DNA of 64,000 nucleotides from Marivirga harenae. Its GTDB lineage: Bacteria; Bacteroidota; Bacteroidia; Cytophagales; Cyclobacteriaceae. The number at the start of each line of letters is the position of its first letter. Position 1 is the first letter of the stretch. The notes below the pieces were generated by a model that saw only the letters and a program-made list of their open reading frames with translations, ran no database searches and had not been told where the DNA came from. The position numbers and the translations under genes were made by a program. Below are positions 8,934 through 19,138 of the stretch, piece by piece. Location: NCBI RefSeq assembly GCF_030534335.1, contig NZ_CP130565.1:1571501-1635500 (forward strand), given 5' to 3'.

Positions 8934-9781
8934 TGAGCTATATTTCTTTAGAGGTAAGCTGCACCGAAGATTTTATAGAGATTTTCATGGCGGAGTTGGC
9001 ACAAATAGGATTCTCTACCTTTCAGGAAAAGGAGGATGGATCTGGTCTTTTTGCCTATTCAGAGGAGAATCAAATAATAGAAGCTTCTCAAATAGAGGAG
9101 CTTTTTAAGCAGTATTTCGAACTGACTACAGTTACTTATCAATTGGGAACAATAGAAAAGGAAAACTGGAATGCAGATTGGGAGAAGAATTATCAGCCCA
9201 TTGAAGTGGAGAATAAAATTCTTGTTCGTGCTGATTTTCATTCGCCTAATCCAAAATTTCCTGTTGAGATTATCGTAACTCCCAAAATGTCATTTGGAAC
9301 TGGGCATCATGAGACTACTTATCAGATGCTAAAATTGATGCAAGACAAGGAGTTGACTGGTAAAAGAGTTCTAGATGCTGGATGTGGAACAGGAATCTTG
9401 GCTATCTTAGCTTCAATTAAAGGGGCCTCAACAGTAGATGCTTATGACCTTGACGAATGGGCGGTTGAAAATACAAAAGAGAATTTTTCGTTAAATTCAT
9501 GTGATAAATCTGTTTATAAAGTCTGGCAAGGAGAAGTGGAGAGTATCCCAGTTGAGGCTAAGTACGATTTAGTTTTAGCTAATATAAATAAAAATATTTT
9601 GCTTGCAGATATTCAACATTTACAACAACATCTTGAAAAAGGGGGGAGTTTGATGCTAAGCGGGTTTTATGAAAATGATATTGATGATATTTTGAATGAA
9701 TGCCAAAAATTTTCGTTAGAGCTAACAAATCAATCGGTAAGGAACCAATGGACAGCACTTTTGCTTAGAAAGAATAAATGA
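8933..9781 (+). CDS. prmA: Ribosomal protein L11 methyltransferase
   Basis: SAM-dependent methyltransferase that modifies ribosomal protein L11 (282 residues, usual length). The N-terminal third is the L11-recognition domain (SCTEDFIEIFMAELAQIGF). A linker (ENWNADWEKNYQPIEV) leads to the Rossmann methyltransferase domain with MSFGTGHHETT, motif I VLDAGCGTGILAI, and the NPPY-like motif LVLANINKNIL. It overlaps tpiA by one base, and its TGA overlaps the next gene's start by four bases (ATGA), which indicates one transcript. The tpiA-prmA pairing is not functionally obvious. Confidence 0.96.
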   Translation: MSYISLEVSCTEDFIEIFMAELAQIGFSTFQEKEDGSGLFAYSEENQIIEASQIEELFKQYFELTTVTYQLGTIEKENWNADWEKNYQPIEVENKILVRADFHSPNPKFPVEIIVTPKMSFGTGHHETTYQMLKLMQDKELTGKRVLDAGCGTGILAILASIKGASTVDAYDLDEWAVENTKENFSLNSCDKSVYKVWQGEVESIPVEAKYDLVLANINKNILLADIQHLQQHLEKGGSLMLSGFYENDIDDILNECQKFSLELTNQSVRNQWTALLLRKNK

Positions 9782-12700
9782 GATTATACTTTACAACCAT
9801 ATTGCTATTCTTAGTTATTTTTGGCCTACAAGCTCAAAATGAAGAAAGCGATTTAGAATCATCTAAACCTGGTTTTCTAGGTGAGGTTCAGATGGATTTG
9901 GCACAAATTGGAACCGAAAAATCGGAAAGCGTATCACTTTTTTTTCAAAACTACTGGAATCAGGATAATTTATTCACTCAGCAGAACCGGCTATTAATTG
10001 AAGAAATCTACGGTAAGATGAAATCTGATAATCTTTCTATTCGTGATTTTAGACTTCCTTTCATCAGTACGCTCTCTGGTGCAGCTTCCAATTTGGAAGA
10101 CCCAGCAAATGCCATTAATACATTCTTAGAAATCACAAAAAGAGCATATGAAGAATTGGAAGCCAATCAATTTAAAATACTTTTAAGAACTACAGAGCAA
10201 ATTTTAGAGAAAAAGGCAATTTTTTATAGCAGATATTATCAAGTGGCATTTTCAGGTGGTAGTGTCAGTTTTGAATGGCCTTCTGAACCAGTGGTATCAG
10301 TAGAATATGAAACAGAGCCTCAAGAAGAAGTAGTAGAAAGTGAATGGGGATCTGAAGCAAATGATGGCTGGGAAGATAATGATGATGGCGGATGGGGTAG
10401 TGATGATAGTTGGGGAGACGATAGTTGGGGCAAGGAGGAAGCTGTCGCAGAAGAAACCAACCAAGTAGAGGAAAATAGTCCAGTTGACTTATCAGCTTTT
10501 AGCGAGCCAATGCCCATTTTGGAAGGGCCGATAGTGAAATTGAAAAACATAAATCTCAAATTTCTTAATACAACCGATTCTATTAAGGTGAATAGCGTTT
10601 CAGGTAAATTGGAATTGATCGGTAACACTTTTGTAGCTGAGAGTGGGGTATTGACCTGGGAACACCTAGGAAGAGAAAAGGATGAATTGAATGCAGAATT
10701 GTCGGAGTTTACTTTTGAAGTGAATAAAAAGGAATTTTCAGCAGAGCAAGTTACGTTGAATTATCCAGATATTATTAAGCAACCAGTCAAAGGATTTATC
10801 GATTTTAATGCTGAAAACAGAAGTGGCGAAAATGCCGCATTCCCGTTTTTCCAATCCTACAAATCAGGTTATGACTTGAATTTTGTGGATAAAGATGGCC
10901 TGTACTTGAAAGGTGGGGTAACCTTAAAAGGTACCACTTTAAGTACCTCGGCTATGGATAGAAGTATAAGTAGTTTAGAACTACAGGGTAAAGCAGTAAA
11001 AATGTTTAGGGCGGAATCAAGAGAGTTTATTTATCAAGACAGCACTTTCTCATCGGAAGTCAGTAGCGTATCAATCTACCAACGTACAGATTCAATTTAT
11101 CATCCAGGTTTAAGTCTAGATTACAGGGTGAATGAAAATAACTTAAATCTTTTGAAAAATAAAGGGGATTTTAAGAACACCCCTTTTTATGCAAGTTACT
11201 TTAATATGGATTTTACGGCTGATAAACTAAGCTGGGATATGGACTCTTCTGTAGTGGATATATCAATATTGATAGCAGGAAATAGGGTGCCGGCTTTATT
11301 TGAATCAGCAGAATATTTTAACGAGTATCGATACAACAGTCTCTCAGGATTATATAGATTTCATGTTTTACAAGTGGCGGTAAACTATAGTAGAAATGCC
11401 AACATAAAAACCTTTTACACTAATGAAGTAGCTCAGAAAACAGGCATTGAAGAAAGCAAATTAAGATCTGGAATGAAATTGTTGATGCAAAATGGATTCA
11501 TAAAATATGACATTGTAAGCGGAAGAATAGAAATGTTGGATAAGGCCTTTCATTACGTGGATTCGAAATGGGGAAGGAAAGATTATGATAATGTTCAAAT
11601 ATCATCGGTATCTTCTGGGAAACCTAACGGCAAATTGAATCTGAATCAAGGCACTTTAGATATTTTTGGGGTGGAAGAGTTTATAATTAATGATAAGCTT
11701 GGCATTAGCGTTGAGCCAGATAGCGGTAAAGTGGTTTTGAGAAAAAACAGAGATATTCAATTTGATGGAACCGTTTACGCAGGTAATTATCAATACAAAG
11801 GAGCCGAGTTTAGAATGGACTATGATAGCTTTTTAATCTCAATGCCTCAAATTGATAATATTAAATTCAATTTAGCAGCTGGTGCTGATAGTAAACAATC
11901 CAATAAAGAACAAATACAAAACCAACTGGTAGAAACTGCTGGAGTATTATATATTAATGAACCGAACAACAAATCTGCTCAAAAGGAATTTCCTAAATAT
12001 CCAATTTTCAATGCCACTAAAGGGGCTACAGTATATTTTCTTGGGGAAGAAATTTTGAATGGGGTTTATGATCAAAGTCTGTATTTCGTGATCCCTCCGT
12101 TTGAAATTGATTCAGTGAGTAGCTCAGATCCCAACTCAATAGCTTTTGACGGAGTATTTCATTCAGGCGATATTTTTCCCGAATTTGAGGAAAAGCTAAG
12201 GGTGATGCCAGATAAATCGCTTGGGTTTAATCACCCTTTACCTGATGATGGAATTGATCTATTAGACGGAGAAGCAAGATTTTACGGTAACATTAAATTA
12301 GATAACAATGGCTTAAGGGGTGGAGATAAGATTGAGTATTTGAGCTCTACTATAAGATCTGAAAACTTCACTTTTTTTAAGGATTCAATTACCGCAATTG
12401 GGACTTATGCAACTATTGAGGCAGGTGATTGGGAAGGGGTGTCTTATCCTCAATTAGAAATTGCCGATTTTGATATGCGTTGGTTAACAGCCAAAGATAG
12501 TTTGTACATGTCCAATCGATCTGATGCATTTAAAATGTATGAGGAAACAGCCTCGCTGGAAGGGAAAGCTATTATTTCAAAAAAAGGACTTTTTGGGATG
12601 GGAGAAATGACCACACGGGGATCCAATACTTCATCAAACAAATTTAGTTTTGAAGAGCAAAGCTTTTCGGCCAGAAATGCAGAATTTAGAATTGAATCAA

Positions 12701-14580
12701 CTGATACTATTCCTGCTTTATCTGCAGATGACGTTCGATTGGATTTTGATTTTATGGCCAATACTGCAACTGTTAACCCCGAGATTGAAGGAGATGCGGC
12801 CTTGAATTTCCCTTATGCGAGTTACAAAACTTCTATACCGTCCGCATTATGGAGATTAGATGAGAAGATTGTAGAAATGACGAAGCCGGAAAATATCAAT
12901 ATTAATAATTCTTATTTCTATTCTACTAATCCAGATCAAGATTCTCTTGTATTTAATGCAACAAAAGCGATTTATGATATCGAAAGTCAGGCACTTAATG
13001 TTTCTGGAATCCCATTTATTATTGTTGCAGATGCTCAAATCACCCCAAGTGGTGGGGAAGTAATTATTGGTGAGAATGGTAAAATCAATAAATTATTTAA
13101 TGCAACCCTAAAATTAGATACATTAACTGGCTATCATAATCTGTATGACGCAGAAATTGACATTGTGTCACGAAAGAAATTTGAAGGGAATGCTACGTAT
13201 CGATATGTAAATTCTGTAGGAGATACTTTTTCAATAAAAATGGGGGAATTTAGCTTACAACCTATACCCAATTCCCCTAAAGGAGAGACTCAATTGCGAA
13301 CTGTTTCTTCTGGAAGTGTTAGAAAAGAGGATAGAATGTTAATAAGCCCAGGAATGTATTATAAAGGAGATGTCACTATGTATGCCGATAAGCCTGCACT
13401 TGAATTGCAAGGATACATTCAGCCCGATTTAAGAGATATCCCAAATTACGATACTTGGATTTCATATAGGAGTGATGGAAGTGCCAAGGAAGTAGTAATA
13501 GATTTTGATAATAGTACTACTGAAATGGGTGAGCCTCTTCAAGCCGGCATCCATTTCGATAACATTGATAATCAGCTATATGCCACTTTTATCAACGAAA
13601 AGAGGGATTTTACTGATGTTGATTTCTTCAAGCCAAGTGGTTTACTAACTTATAATGCATCTACAACCCAATTCATCATTGAAAGTAAAGCAAGAAAAGC
13701 CGGTACGTCCTACGCAGGTAAATATTTTGCCTATAACGAAAAAGAGCAGAAATTAGAGTTTGAAGGGCCATTTCAATTTATTGAAAGCAGGAAAGAAGCT
13801 GCATTTAAATCTGCGGGTTCTGGATCAGGCGACTTGTTAAGTCAAGAATTTATTTTCAATTTGATGATGACTATTGAATTTGATTTGCCAAATGCTTTTA
13901 CCCCAATTGTTGGAACAGATATGGTTGAGGTAGTTCAAAGGCTAGGATTGCCAGAATCAACAAAAGATTTAGATCGCTTACTTCCCAAACTTGCTGAAAT
14001 AGCTGGGAATTCTGCGGCTAAGCGTTATGAAGAGAATATTTTTAATGAATACATTCCCTTACATGCTTTATCTTCTGATCTAACCAAAACTATTGTTTTG
14101 AATAATATTGACATGAAATGGTCGGATGAAGAGCATTCTTGGCACAGTGTAGGGAAAATTGGTCTATCAAATACCGGGGCACAGGATGTTAATGCAAATA
14201 TTGATGGATTTATAGAAATTCGGAAATTGGAAATGGGATCTGCCATTAAATTATTCCTGCAGGTTTCTCCTTCTTGTTGGTATTTCTTCCATTTTGAGCA
14301 AGATAGATTAATATTTTTCTCCTCTAACAGTGAAGCAAATGAGCTTATTGAAAAAAAATCTAAAGCAGATAAAGCCAAATTCGGTGAATTTGTATTTCTA
14401 ACTGGCGATAAATTGGAAGTCACTAACTTCGTGGAGGATTATCGAAAGAGATATTTTGATATAGACGCACCATATTACCTTGAAATGGCTAGCGAAGCAA
14501 CAGCTACTGCAGCGCCTGTAAATACTCCAGTTCCAACTCAAGATAATCCGGCTGCTGATGATGATGACGATGGTTTTTAA
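9778..14580 (+). CDS. Very large secreted protein of unknown function (1600 residues)
   Basis: I do not recognise a named family. The protein begins with a signal peptide (cleavage likely after LQAQ, residue 20) and has no later membrane helix. Residues 190-219 form a low-complexity stretch rich in Trp, Gly, Asp and Ser (W190, W198, W206, W212, W217) set in an acidic linker at about 177-235. Most of residues 250-1500 is beta-rich, with recurring patterns such as 'TLDIFGVEEF', 'FDGTVYAGNYQYKG' and 'MYYKGDVTMYADKPALELQG', which suggest a repetitive beta-solenoid or barrel-like assembly (OstA- or AsmA-like shape would be a guess). The C-terminus is acidic (DDDDDGF), with no T9SS sorting motif. 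It overlaps prmA by 4 bases. Probably periplasmic or outer-membrane associated. Confidence 0.7.
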   Translation: MRLYFTTILLFLVIFGLQAQNEESDLESSKPGFLGEVQMDLAQIGTEKSESVSLFFQNYWNQDNLFTQQNRLLIEEIYGKMKSDNLSIRDFRLPFISTLSGAASNLEDPANAINTFLEITKRAYEELEANQFKILLRTTEQILEKKAIFYSRYYQVAFSGGSVSFEWPSEPVVSVEYETEPQEEVVESEWGSEANDGWEDNDDGGWGSDDSWGDDSWGKEEAVAEETNQVEENSPVDLSAFSEPMPILEGPIVKLKNINLKFLNTTDSIKVNSVSGKLELIGNTFVAESGVLTWEHLGREKDELNAELSEFTFEVNKKEFSAEQVTLNYPDIIKQPVKGFIDFNAENRSGENAAFPFFQSYKSGYDLNFVDKDGLYLKGGVTLKGTTLSTSAMDRSISSLELQGKAVKMFRAESREFIYQDSTFSSEVSSVSIYQRTDSIYHPGLSLDYRVNENNLNLLKNKGDFKNTPFYASYFNMDFTADKLSWDMDSSVVDISILIAGNRVPALFESAEYFNEYRYNSLSGLYRFHVLQVAVNYSRNANIKTFYTNEVAQKTGIEESKLRSGMKLLMQNGFIKYDIVSGRIEMLDKAFHYVDSKWGRKDYDNVQISSVSSGKPNGKLNLNQGTLDIFGVEEFIINDKLGISVEPDSGKVVLRKNRDIQFDGTVYAGNYQYKGAEFRMDYDSFLISMPQIDNIKFNLAAGADSKQSNKEQIQNQLVETAGVLYINEPNNKSAQKEFPKYPIFNATKGATVYFLGEEILNGVYDQSLYFVIPPFEIDSVSSSDPNSIAFDGVFHSGDIFPEFEEKLRVMPDKSLGFNHPLPDDGIDLLDGEARFYGNIKLDNNGLRGGDKIEYLSSTIRSENFTFFKDSITAIGTYATIEAGDWEGVSYPQLEIADFDMRWLTAKDSLYMSNRSDAFKMYEETASLEGKAIISKKGLFGMGEMTTRGSNTSSNKFSFEEQSFSARNAEFRIESTDTIPALSADDVRLDFDFMANTATVNPEIEGDAALNFPYASYKTSIPSALWRLDEKIVEMTKPENININNSYFYSTNPDQDSLVFNATKAIYDIESQALNVSGIPFIIVADAQITPSGGEVIIGENGKINKLFNATLKLDTLTGYHNLYDAEIDIVSRKKFEGNATYRYVNSVGDTFSIKMGEFSLQPIPNSPKGETQLRTVSSGSVRKEDRMLISPGMYYKGDVTMYADKPALELQGYIQPDLRDIPNYDTWISYRSDGSAKEVVIDFDNSTTEMGEPLQAGIHFDNIDNQLYATFINEKRDFTDVDFFKPSGLLTYNASTTQFIIESKARKAGTSYAGKYFAYNEKEQKLEFEGPFQFIESRKEAAFKSAGSGSGDLLSQEFIFNLMMTIEFDLPNAFTPIVGTDMVEVVQRLGLPESTKDLDRLLPKLAEIAGNSAAKRYEENIFNEYIPLHALSSDLTKTIVLNNIDMKWSDEEHSWHSVGKIGLSNTGAQDVNANIDGFIEIRKLEMGSAIKLFLQVSPSCWYFFHFEQDRLIFFSSNSEANELIEKKSKADKAKFGEFVFLTGDKLEVTNFVEDYRKRYFDIDAPYYLEMASEATATAAPVNTPVPTQDNPAADDDDDGF

Positions 14581-14613
14581 TTTAATTCACACCAAACTTA
14601 TAATATTTAATAG

Positions 14614-15996
14614 ATGATAACTAAAGAAGAAACAGGACAATATTTAAGCGAAAACAAGCAAAGATTTTTGGATGAGCTTTTCGATTTACTAAGAATTCCA
14701 AGCGTCAGTGCGGACCCTAAATTCAGTGGAGACGTGAAAAAAGCTGCTGAATTCATGAAAACTAAATTTGAGGAGGCTGGTGCTGAAAATGTAGAAGTTT
14801 GTGCAACTGCTGGTCATCCGATTGTTTATGCCGATAAAATAATTGATCCTAAGTTGCCAACTGTTTTGGTTTATGGTCATTATGATGTTCAGCCTGCGGA
14901 TCCGTATGAGCTCTGGGATTCTGAGCCCTTTAACCCTGTTATCAAAAACGGGAAAATTGTAGCCAGGGGATCTGCCGATGACAAAGGTCAAATGTATATT
15001 CATGTTAAAGCCTTTGAGATGATGATGCGCAAAGGGGGAGTTCCTTGCAATGTTAAATTTATGATTGAAGGTGAAGAAGAGGTTGGTTCGGAAAATCTTG
15101 AAATATTCATAGCGGAGAATAAAGAAAAACTAAAGGCGGATGTAATCGTGATATCGGATACTTCCATGATTGCCAACGAACACCCTTCCATGGCAATAAG
15201 TCTAAAAGGCATAAGTTATCTTGAAGTTGAAGTCACTGGACCCAATAGAGATTTACACTCTGGAGTTTACGGAGGTGCTGTTGCTAATCCAATAAATGTA
15301 TTGACCCGCATGATTACTTCACTTCAAGATGAAAATAGGAAAGTAACAGTTCCTGGTTTCTATGATAAGGTGGTAGAATTGACACAGGAAGAAAGAGATA
15401 AAATGAATCTAGCGCCTTTCAATCTGAATGAATTCAAAAAGGATTTAGATATTGATGATGTTGAAGGTGAAGCTTCTTACAATACGCTAGAAAGAATGGG
15501 TATTAGACCCACCTTGGACGTCAACGGTATTTGGGGAGGATATATAGGTGAAGGAGCCAAAACTGTATTACCTTCAAAGGCAAGTGCTAAAATATCGATG
15601 CGATTAGTGCCTAATCAAAATCATCATGAAATAACAGCACTTTTTCAGAAACACTTTGAAAGTATTGCTCCTGAAAGCGTAAAAGTGAAAGTTACTCCTC
15701 ATCACGGTGGAATGCCTTACGTTACGCCAACGGATACGGATTCTTATAAAGCCGCTGAAAGAGCATTTGAAAAAGTATGGGGCAAAAAACCAATTCCTAC
15801 GCGAGAGGGAGGAAGTATTCCAATTGTCTCCTTGTTTAAAGATATTTTGGGTCTTGATAGTATTTTGATGGGGTTTGGTCTTAATTCAGACGCAATACAT
15901 TCACCAAATGAAAGTTTTGGTGTTGAGAATTATTTAAAAGGGATTGAAACTGTTGCTTTATTCCATCAATATTTCGCTGAGCTAGACAAAAAATAA
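14614..15996 (+). CDS. M20-family metallopeptidase (dipeptidase-like)
   Basis: A cytosolic-looking zinc peptidase of the M20 family (460 residues, no signal peptide) of the type usually annotated as dipeptidase or CNDP-like. Metal-site motifs: VYGHYDVQPADP (His and Asp), GSADDKGQ (bridging Asp), EGEEEVGS (catalytic Glu then metal Glu), and a late His in SDAIHSPNE. The middle lid domain has the usual DLHSGVYGGAVANP segment. It starts 33 bases after the 1600-residue protein and is followed by a hairpin terminator, so it is the last gene of the tpiA run. Confidence 0.93.
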   Translation: MITKEETGQYLSENKQRFLDELFDLLRIPSVSADPKFSGDVKKAAEFMKTKFEEAGAENVEVCATAGHPIVYADKIIDPKLPTVLVYGHYDVQPADPYELWDSEPFNPVIKNGKIVARGSADDKGQMYIHVKAFEMMMRKGGVPCNVKFMIEGEEEVGSENLEIFIAENKEKLKADVIVISDTSMIANEHPSMAISLKGISYLEVEVTGPNRDLHSGVYGGAVANPINVLTRMITSLQDENRKVTVPGFYDKVVELTQEERDKMNLAPFNLNEFKKDLDIDDVEGEASYNTLERMGIRPTLDVNGIWGGYIGEGAKTVLPSKASAKISMRLVPNQNHHEITALFQKHFESIAPESVKVKVTPHHGGMPYVTPTDTDSYKAAERAFEKVWGKKPIPTREGGSIPIVSLFKDILGLDSILMGFGLNSDAIHSPNESFGVENYLKGIETVALFHQYFAELDKK

Positions 15997-16021
15997 ATCA
16001 TTAGGTTGTATAGTAGTAGAT

Positions 16022-16053
16022 GCCTGTTTTTCGGAAGAATGACAGGCTTTTCT
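16022..16053 (+). terminator. Rho-independent terminator after the M20 peptidase
   Basis: GCCTGT at 16022-16027 pairs with ACAGGC at 16042-16047. The loop can add an inner TTC/GAA stem with a GGAA tip. TTTTCT follows directly on the plus strand. It overlaps the very end of the convergent exchanger gene. Confidence 0.8.
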
Positions 16054-17092
16054 ATTTTATGACTATGGAGGTTATTCCTAAAGTCTCCAAAATCATCCAG
16101 GCAACAAAAAAGACATATAGTACTAATAATACAATGCCTTCCCATCTAACTAATGCTAGATTAGTTCTCAAGAATATGAACATAATAATAGTAATGAGCG
16201 CTAAAAATAACATTAAAGGAGCAGCAACCGTGAAGTTGACAACCGCGGTTCCTGCTATCAATACCCCAACAGGAACAGCTACTAATAAATCAAAAATATT
16301 ACTACCTAGAACATTTCCTAAACTAATGGAGCCTTTAAATTTTCTAGCAATTTTAATACTAACTACCGCATCAGGAATACTTGTAGCGCCAGCAACTATT
16401 GTTATGCCCCAAATAAAATCAGGCGTATTGAAAAACTCACCTAAAAATATAGCTCCACTAACCAAGCCTTCCACACTGGCAACGATCAAAACAAGACTGA
16501 TAATTAACTTAATCCAGTCCTTTCTAATGTTTACGCTCTCTTTATCAATACCTAATACTGCTCTTTTCCCGTGGTCTCTTCTATAATCACGGGTTTCCAT
16601 TCCTTGTATAAATAGATATAGACCGTAAAAAACGATTGGAATAATAGCTATCCATCTTGTCATGGTACCTTCCATATTCCCAGGATTAACTGAAATTGGG
16701 AAATAGATATATGCTAATGCGAAGGTAATGAACAGTACAAAAACTGAAATAATGTAATATTGAGTGTCTTTATATATTAAGCTTAAATCTGCGGGCATTC
16801 TTTTAACCAGAACCGCAGAAATACCAGGTATAACCAAAATATTAAATATGGCTGATCCAACTATTGCTGATACTCCCAGATCAAACTTACCGTGGAGTAA
16901 GGTAGATAAAACTGTTGCTGCTAATTCAGGAAAGCTAGAGCCAACAGCTGTGATTATGGTACCTTGAATCAAAGGGGGTAGGTGATAATAGTCGGATAGT
17001 TTTTCAGAAGATTCTTCAAGGAGACTTCCTCCTTTCCAAACTGCCCAGGTGGAAATTAATATAATTCCAATATATAATAAAAGTTCTCCCAT
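16052..17092 (-). CDS. Sodium/calcium exchanger family membrane protein (CaCA)
   Basis: A polytopic inner-membrane cation antiporter of the Ca2+/cation antiporter superfamily (346 residues, about 10-11 helices). The two inverted alpha repeats are clear: first GSSFPELAATVLSTLLHG followed by VGSAIFNILVIPG, second GATSIPDAVVSIKIARK followed by LGSNIFDLLVAVPVG. The acidic residues in GSSFPE and GATSIPD are the expected ion-binding positions. A Bacteroidota-type promoter lies just upstream. The gene is convergent with the M20 peptidase. Ion specificity cannot be told from sequence. Confidence 0.9.
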   Translation of the reverse strand: MGELLLYIGIILISTWAVWKGGSLLEESSEKLSDYYHLPPLIQGTIITAVGSSFPELAATVLSTLLHGKFDLGVSAIVGSAIFNILVIPGISAVLVKRMPADLSLIYKDTQYYIISVFVLFITFALAYIYFPISVNPGNMEGTMTRWIAIIPIVFYGLYLFIQGMETRDYRRDHGKRAVLGIDKESVNIRKDWIKLIISLVLIVASVEGLVSGAIFLGEFFNTPDFIWGITIVAGATSIPDAVVSIKIARKFKGSISLGNVLGSNIFDLLVAVPVGVLIAGTAVVNFTVAAPLMLFLALITIIMFIFLRTNLALVRWEGIVLLVLYVFFVAWMILETLGITSIVIK

Positions 17093-17102
17093 ATTTCAAA
17101 TT

Positions 17103-17133
17103 CAAATATGAGTAAAATCAGAATCTAAAACAA
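17103..17133 (-). promoter_or_regulatory. Promoter of the cation exchanger gene
   Basis: On the minus strand TTG (17133-17131), a 20-base spacer, then CATATTTG (17110-17103), seven of eight matches to TAnnTTTG. It sits about 10 bases ahead of the start codon, so the leader would be very short. Confidence 0.4.
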
Positions 17134-17224
17134 CATCACATCTGATTTTAATGCAAATTATATGTCCAAACATCCTTTATTTTAATAGTATGACTTTTTT
17201 GCTGTAAAATATTTCTGAAAAAGT

Positions 17225-18628
17225 CTAATTTCTTACATATGATTCTTTGCTTAACTGCTTGTATTTCATGTTTTTGAAGACAAGTTTGTCATAATGATGG
17301 TTAAAGATTCCCGTGAAATCTAAAATAATCTCCGGTTGATTTTTTTGAATATCTTTGTAAAGAGCCATTGATTGCTCTTTTTCACTCATTTCCATTAGGA
17401 TGATTTCACTGAGAGTAGGGTCATAATAATCAGTGGCTATGCGGTTAACAGATTTGTAAATATCTGTTGAGCCTCCCAGAATCATGACAGATTTATCTTT
17501 TACTAGCTCATGATGTATTGATTTACTACTTTTTAATGCGTTGAAATCTCCTAAAAAATGTAAAGCAGAATATTGATAGAACATTGTGTAGTTCAGCGCG
17601 ATCAGAGCAATGCTGAATATTAAAGTGAATAATTCCGCTCTCATCTTTTTTCTAAATTGAAAGATTAAATGAATGATGAAAAAGGCAACGGAGGGTACAA
17701 AAGCCAACAGTTCATATGGTGCTTGTTTCTCTGAAATCCACCAGCTTCCAAAAGCTGCCAAAAACATTATAAACATTACTTGTTGAACCCGTACTTGATA
17801 ATTGGTAAAGCGTTTCGCACTAAAAGTTTTGTAGAGTGCTACTAAAAAAACAAGGGTTGGAATTATAACAATTAAAAGGATCGATCTTAAATCAATTACT
17901 GGCTGTACTGAATTGAACAAATTAAATTCAATCCATTGAGAAATAAGAGCTTCAAGTCCATCTTGCCAATAGAAATAAATTAAAACTAGGGCTATTGGAA
18001 ATGTAAAGCCGTAAAGGAACAATAGATATCTTCTTAAAACCAAACTGGTCAATAATGCAAAAGACAGGATTGTCGCTAACAAAAAGAAGATTGACGGTAA
18101 ATAAAATAGAACCGCCAAACCCATGAAAATTCCTGTTTTGAGAATAGTAGCATCTTGTAATTTATTTTCAATCCTTAAATAGATATTATCCAATACTAAT
18201 AATATAAATGTAAGACTTATTAATGCTGGTGATAGGGTGAAAAAATCATAAAAAGTGAACAGGATTAAAGCATAAATCAATGCAGGGATATATGAATTTT
18301 CATTGTAAGCCTTATTCCTCAACATAATATTGTTGAAAAGTGAAAATTGGTAGGTTACTAACAAAACAGACAAAATGTGCAATACTAGTATAGATTTTCC
18401 AAAAACGAAATCTACTACCATATAAGTCCATGCGGACAAGGGTGAAATAGGGCTTATCAAGTCTTTGTAAAGGACTTTTCCACTGTTTAAAACCTCTCCA
18501 ACTAAAAGCCAATCTACTTCATACACTAACGGCTCTGACCCGATTATATACGGTAATCGGAAAAACAATACCGCCAAAAAAAGTATCAGCAATCGATAAG
18601 GGTCGTTTATTCGGAAAAAACCTAGCAA
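17225..18628 (-). CDS. Polytopic membrane protein, GT-C glycosyltransferase-like
   Basis: A 467-residue membrane protein with about 10-12 hydrophobic helices and a C-terminal soluble tail. The first loop after helix 1 carries acidic residues in LVYEVDWLLVGEVLNSGKVLY, which resembles the catalytic loop region of GT-C (GT39/ArnT-like) lipid-linked sugar transferases. The soluble tail contains KDKSVMILGGSTDIYKSVNR and EIILDFTGIFNHHYDKLVF. The GT-C link is inferred from topology and loop chemistry; I do not recognise the exact family. It is divergent from rbfA with about 100 bases between. Confidence 0.6.
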   Translation of the reverse strand: MLGFFRINDPYRLLILFLAVLFFRLPYIIGSEPLVYEVDWLLVGEVLNSGKVLYKDLISPISPLSAWTYMVVDFVFGKSILVLHILSVLLVTYQFSLFNNIMLRNKAYNENSYIPALIYALILFTFYDFFTLSPALISLTFILLVLDNIYLRIENKLQDATILKTGIFMGLAVLFYLPSIFFLLATILSFALLTSLVLRRYLLFLYGFTFPIALVLIYFYWQDGLEALISQWIEFNLFNSVQPVIDLRSILLIVIIPTLVFLVALYKTFSAKRFTNYQVRVQQVMFIMFLAAFGSWWISEKQAPYELLAFVPSVAFFIIHLIFQFRKKMRAELFTLIFSIALIALNYTMFYQYSALHFLGDFNALKSSKSIHHELVKDKSVMILGGSTDIYKSVNRIATDYYDPTLSEIILMEMSEKEQSMALYKDIQKNQPEIILDFTGIFNHHYDKLVFKNMKYKQLSKESYVRN

Positions 18629-18727
18629 TAGTCTTTGGGTTTGTTTATGATTCGGTTGCTAAATTAGAGGATAAAGCACAAATTGTATAAAATATCATGC
18701 ATATTTGTAAAGAAATTAGAGATAAAT

Positions 18728-19120
18728 ATGGCGGCAGGTTCAAGACAAAAAAAGTATTCCAGTTTATTACAAAAAGATTTGAGTGAAATTTTCCAAAAAC
18801 AAATGGCTAATTCCTTTGGAAAGGCATTTATTACCATTACTGATGTTGAAGTTTCTCCTGATTTGAGTTTTGCTAAAGTCTATCTAAGTCTTATGCTTTC
18901 TGATAAGCCAAACGAAACCTTGGAAAGGATCCAGGAAAGAAAAAGCGAGATTAGAAAACATTTGGGAAATAGAATAGGGAAACAAGTAAGGATAATTCCT
19001 GAACTGGCTTTCTTTATGGATGAAACCTTGGAGAATGCGAACCGAATCGATGACATCCTTTCAAAATTGGATATCCCTCCTGAAGAGGAGGATGAAGACG
19101 ATGATGAAAATAGAGATTAA
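18728..19120 (+). CDS. rbfA: Ribosome-binding factor A
   Basis: A 30S maturation factor that binds near helix 1 of 16S rRNA. The start is set at the ATG giving MAAGSRQKKYS, because the family begins with a short basic segment (RQxK) before the KH-like domain; an upstream ATG at 18683 would add 15 non-conserved residues. Visible family features: LQKDLSEIFQ, the strand ITDVEVSPDLSFAKVYLS, and PELAFFMDETLENANRIDDIL. The acidic tail (EEEDEDDDENRD) is a lineage add-on. The following permease gene begins 18 bases after the stop, a pairing I believe is common in Bacteroidota. Confidence 0.95.
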   Translation: MAAGSRQKKYSSLLQKDLSEIFQKQMANSFGKAFITITDVEVSPDLSFAKVYLSLMLSDKPNETLERIQERKSEIRKHLGNRIGKQVRIIPELAFFMDETLENANRIDDILSKLDIPPEEEDEDDDENRD

Positions 19121-19138
19121 TTAATCCCCAAGCGAATC

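Noticed and set aside
10560-10640. Antisense open frames inside the 1600-residue gene
   Set aside because: They are mirror frames caused by the biased composition of the Trp/Asp-rich patch.
16020-16586. A 188-residue open frame on the plus strand
   Set aside because: It lies antisense within the exchanger gene and has a composition unlike a real protein; the minus-strand gene has clear alpha-repeat motifs.
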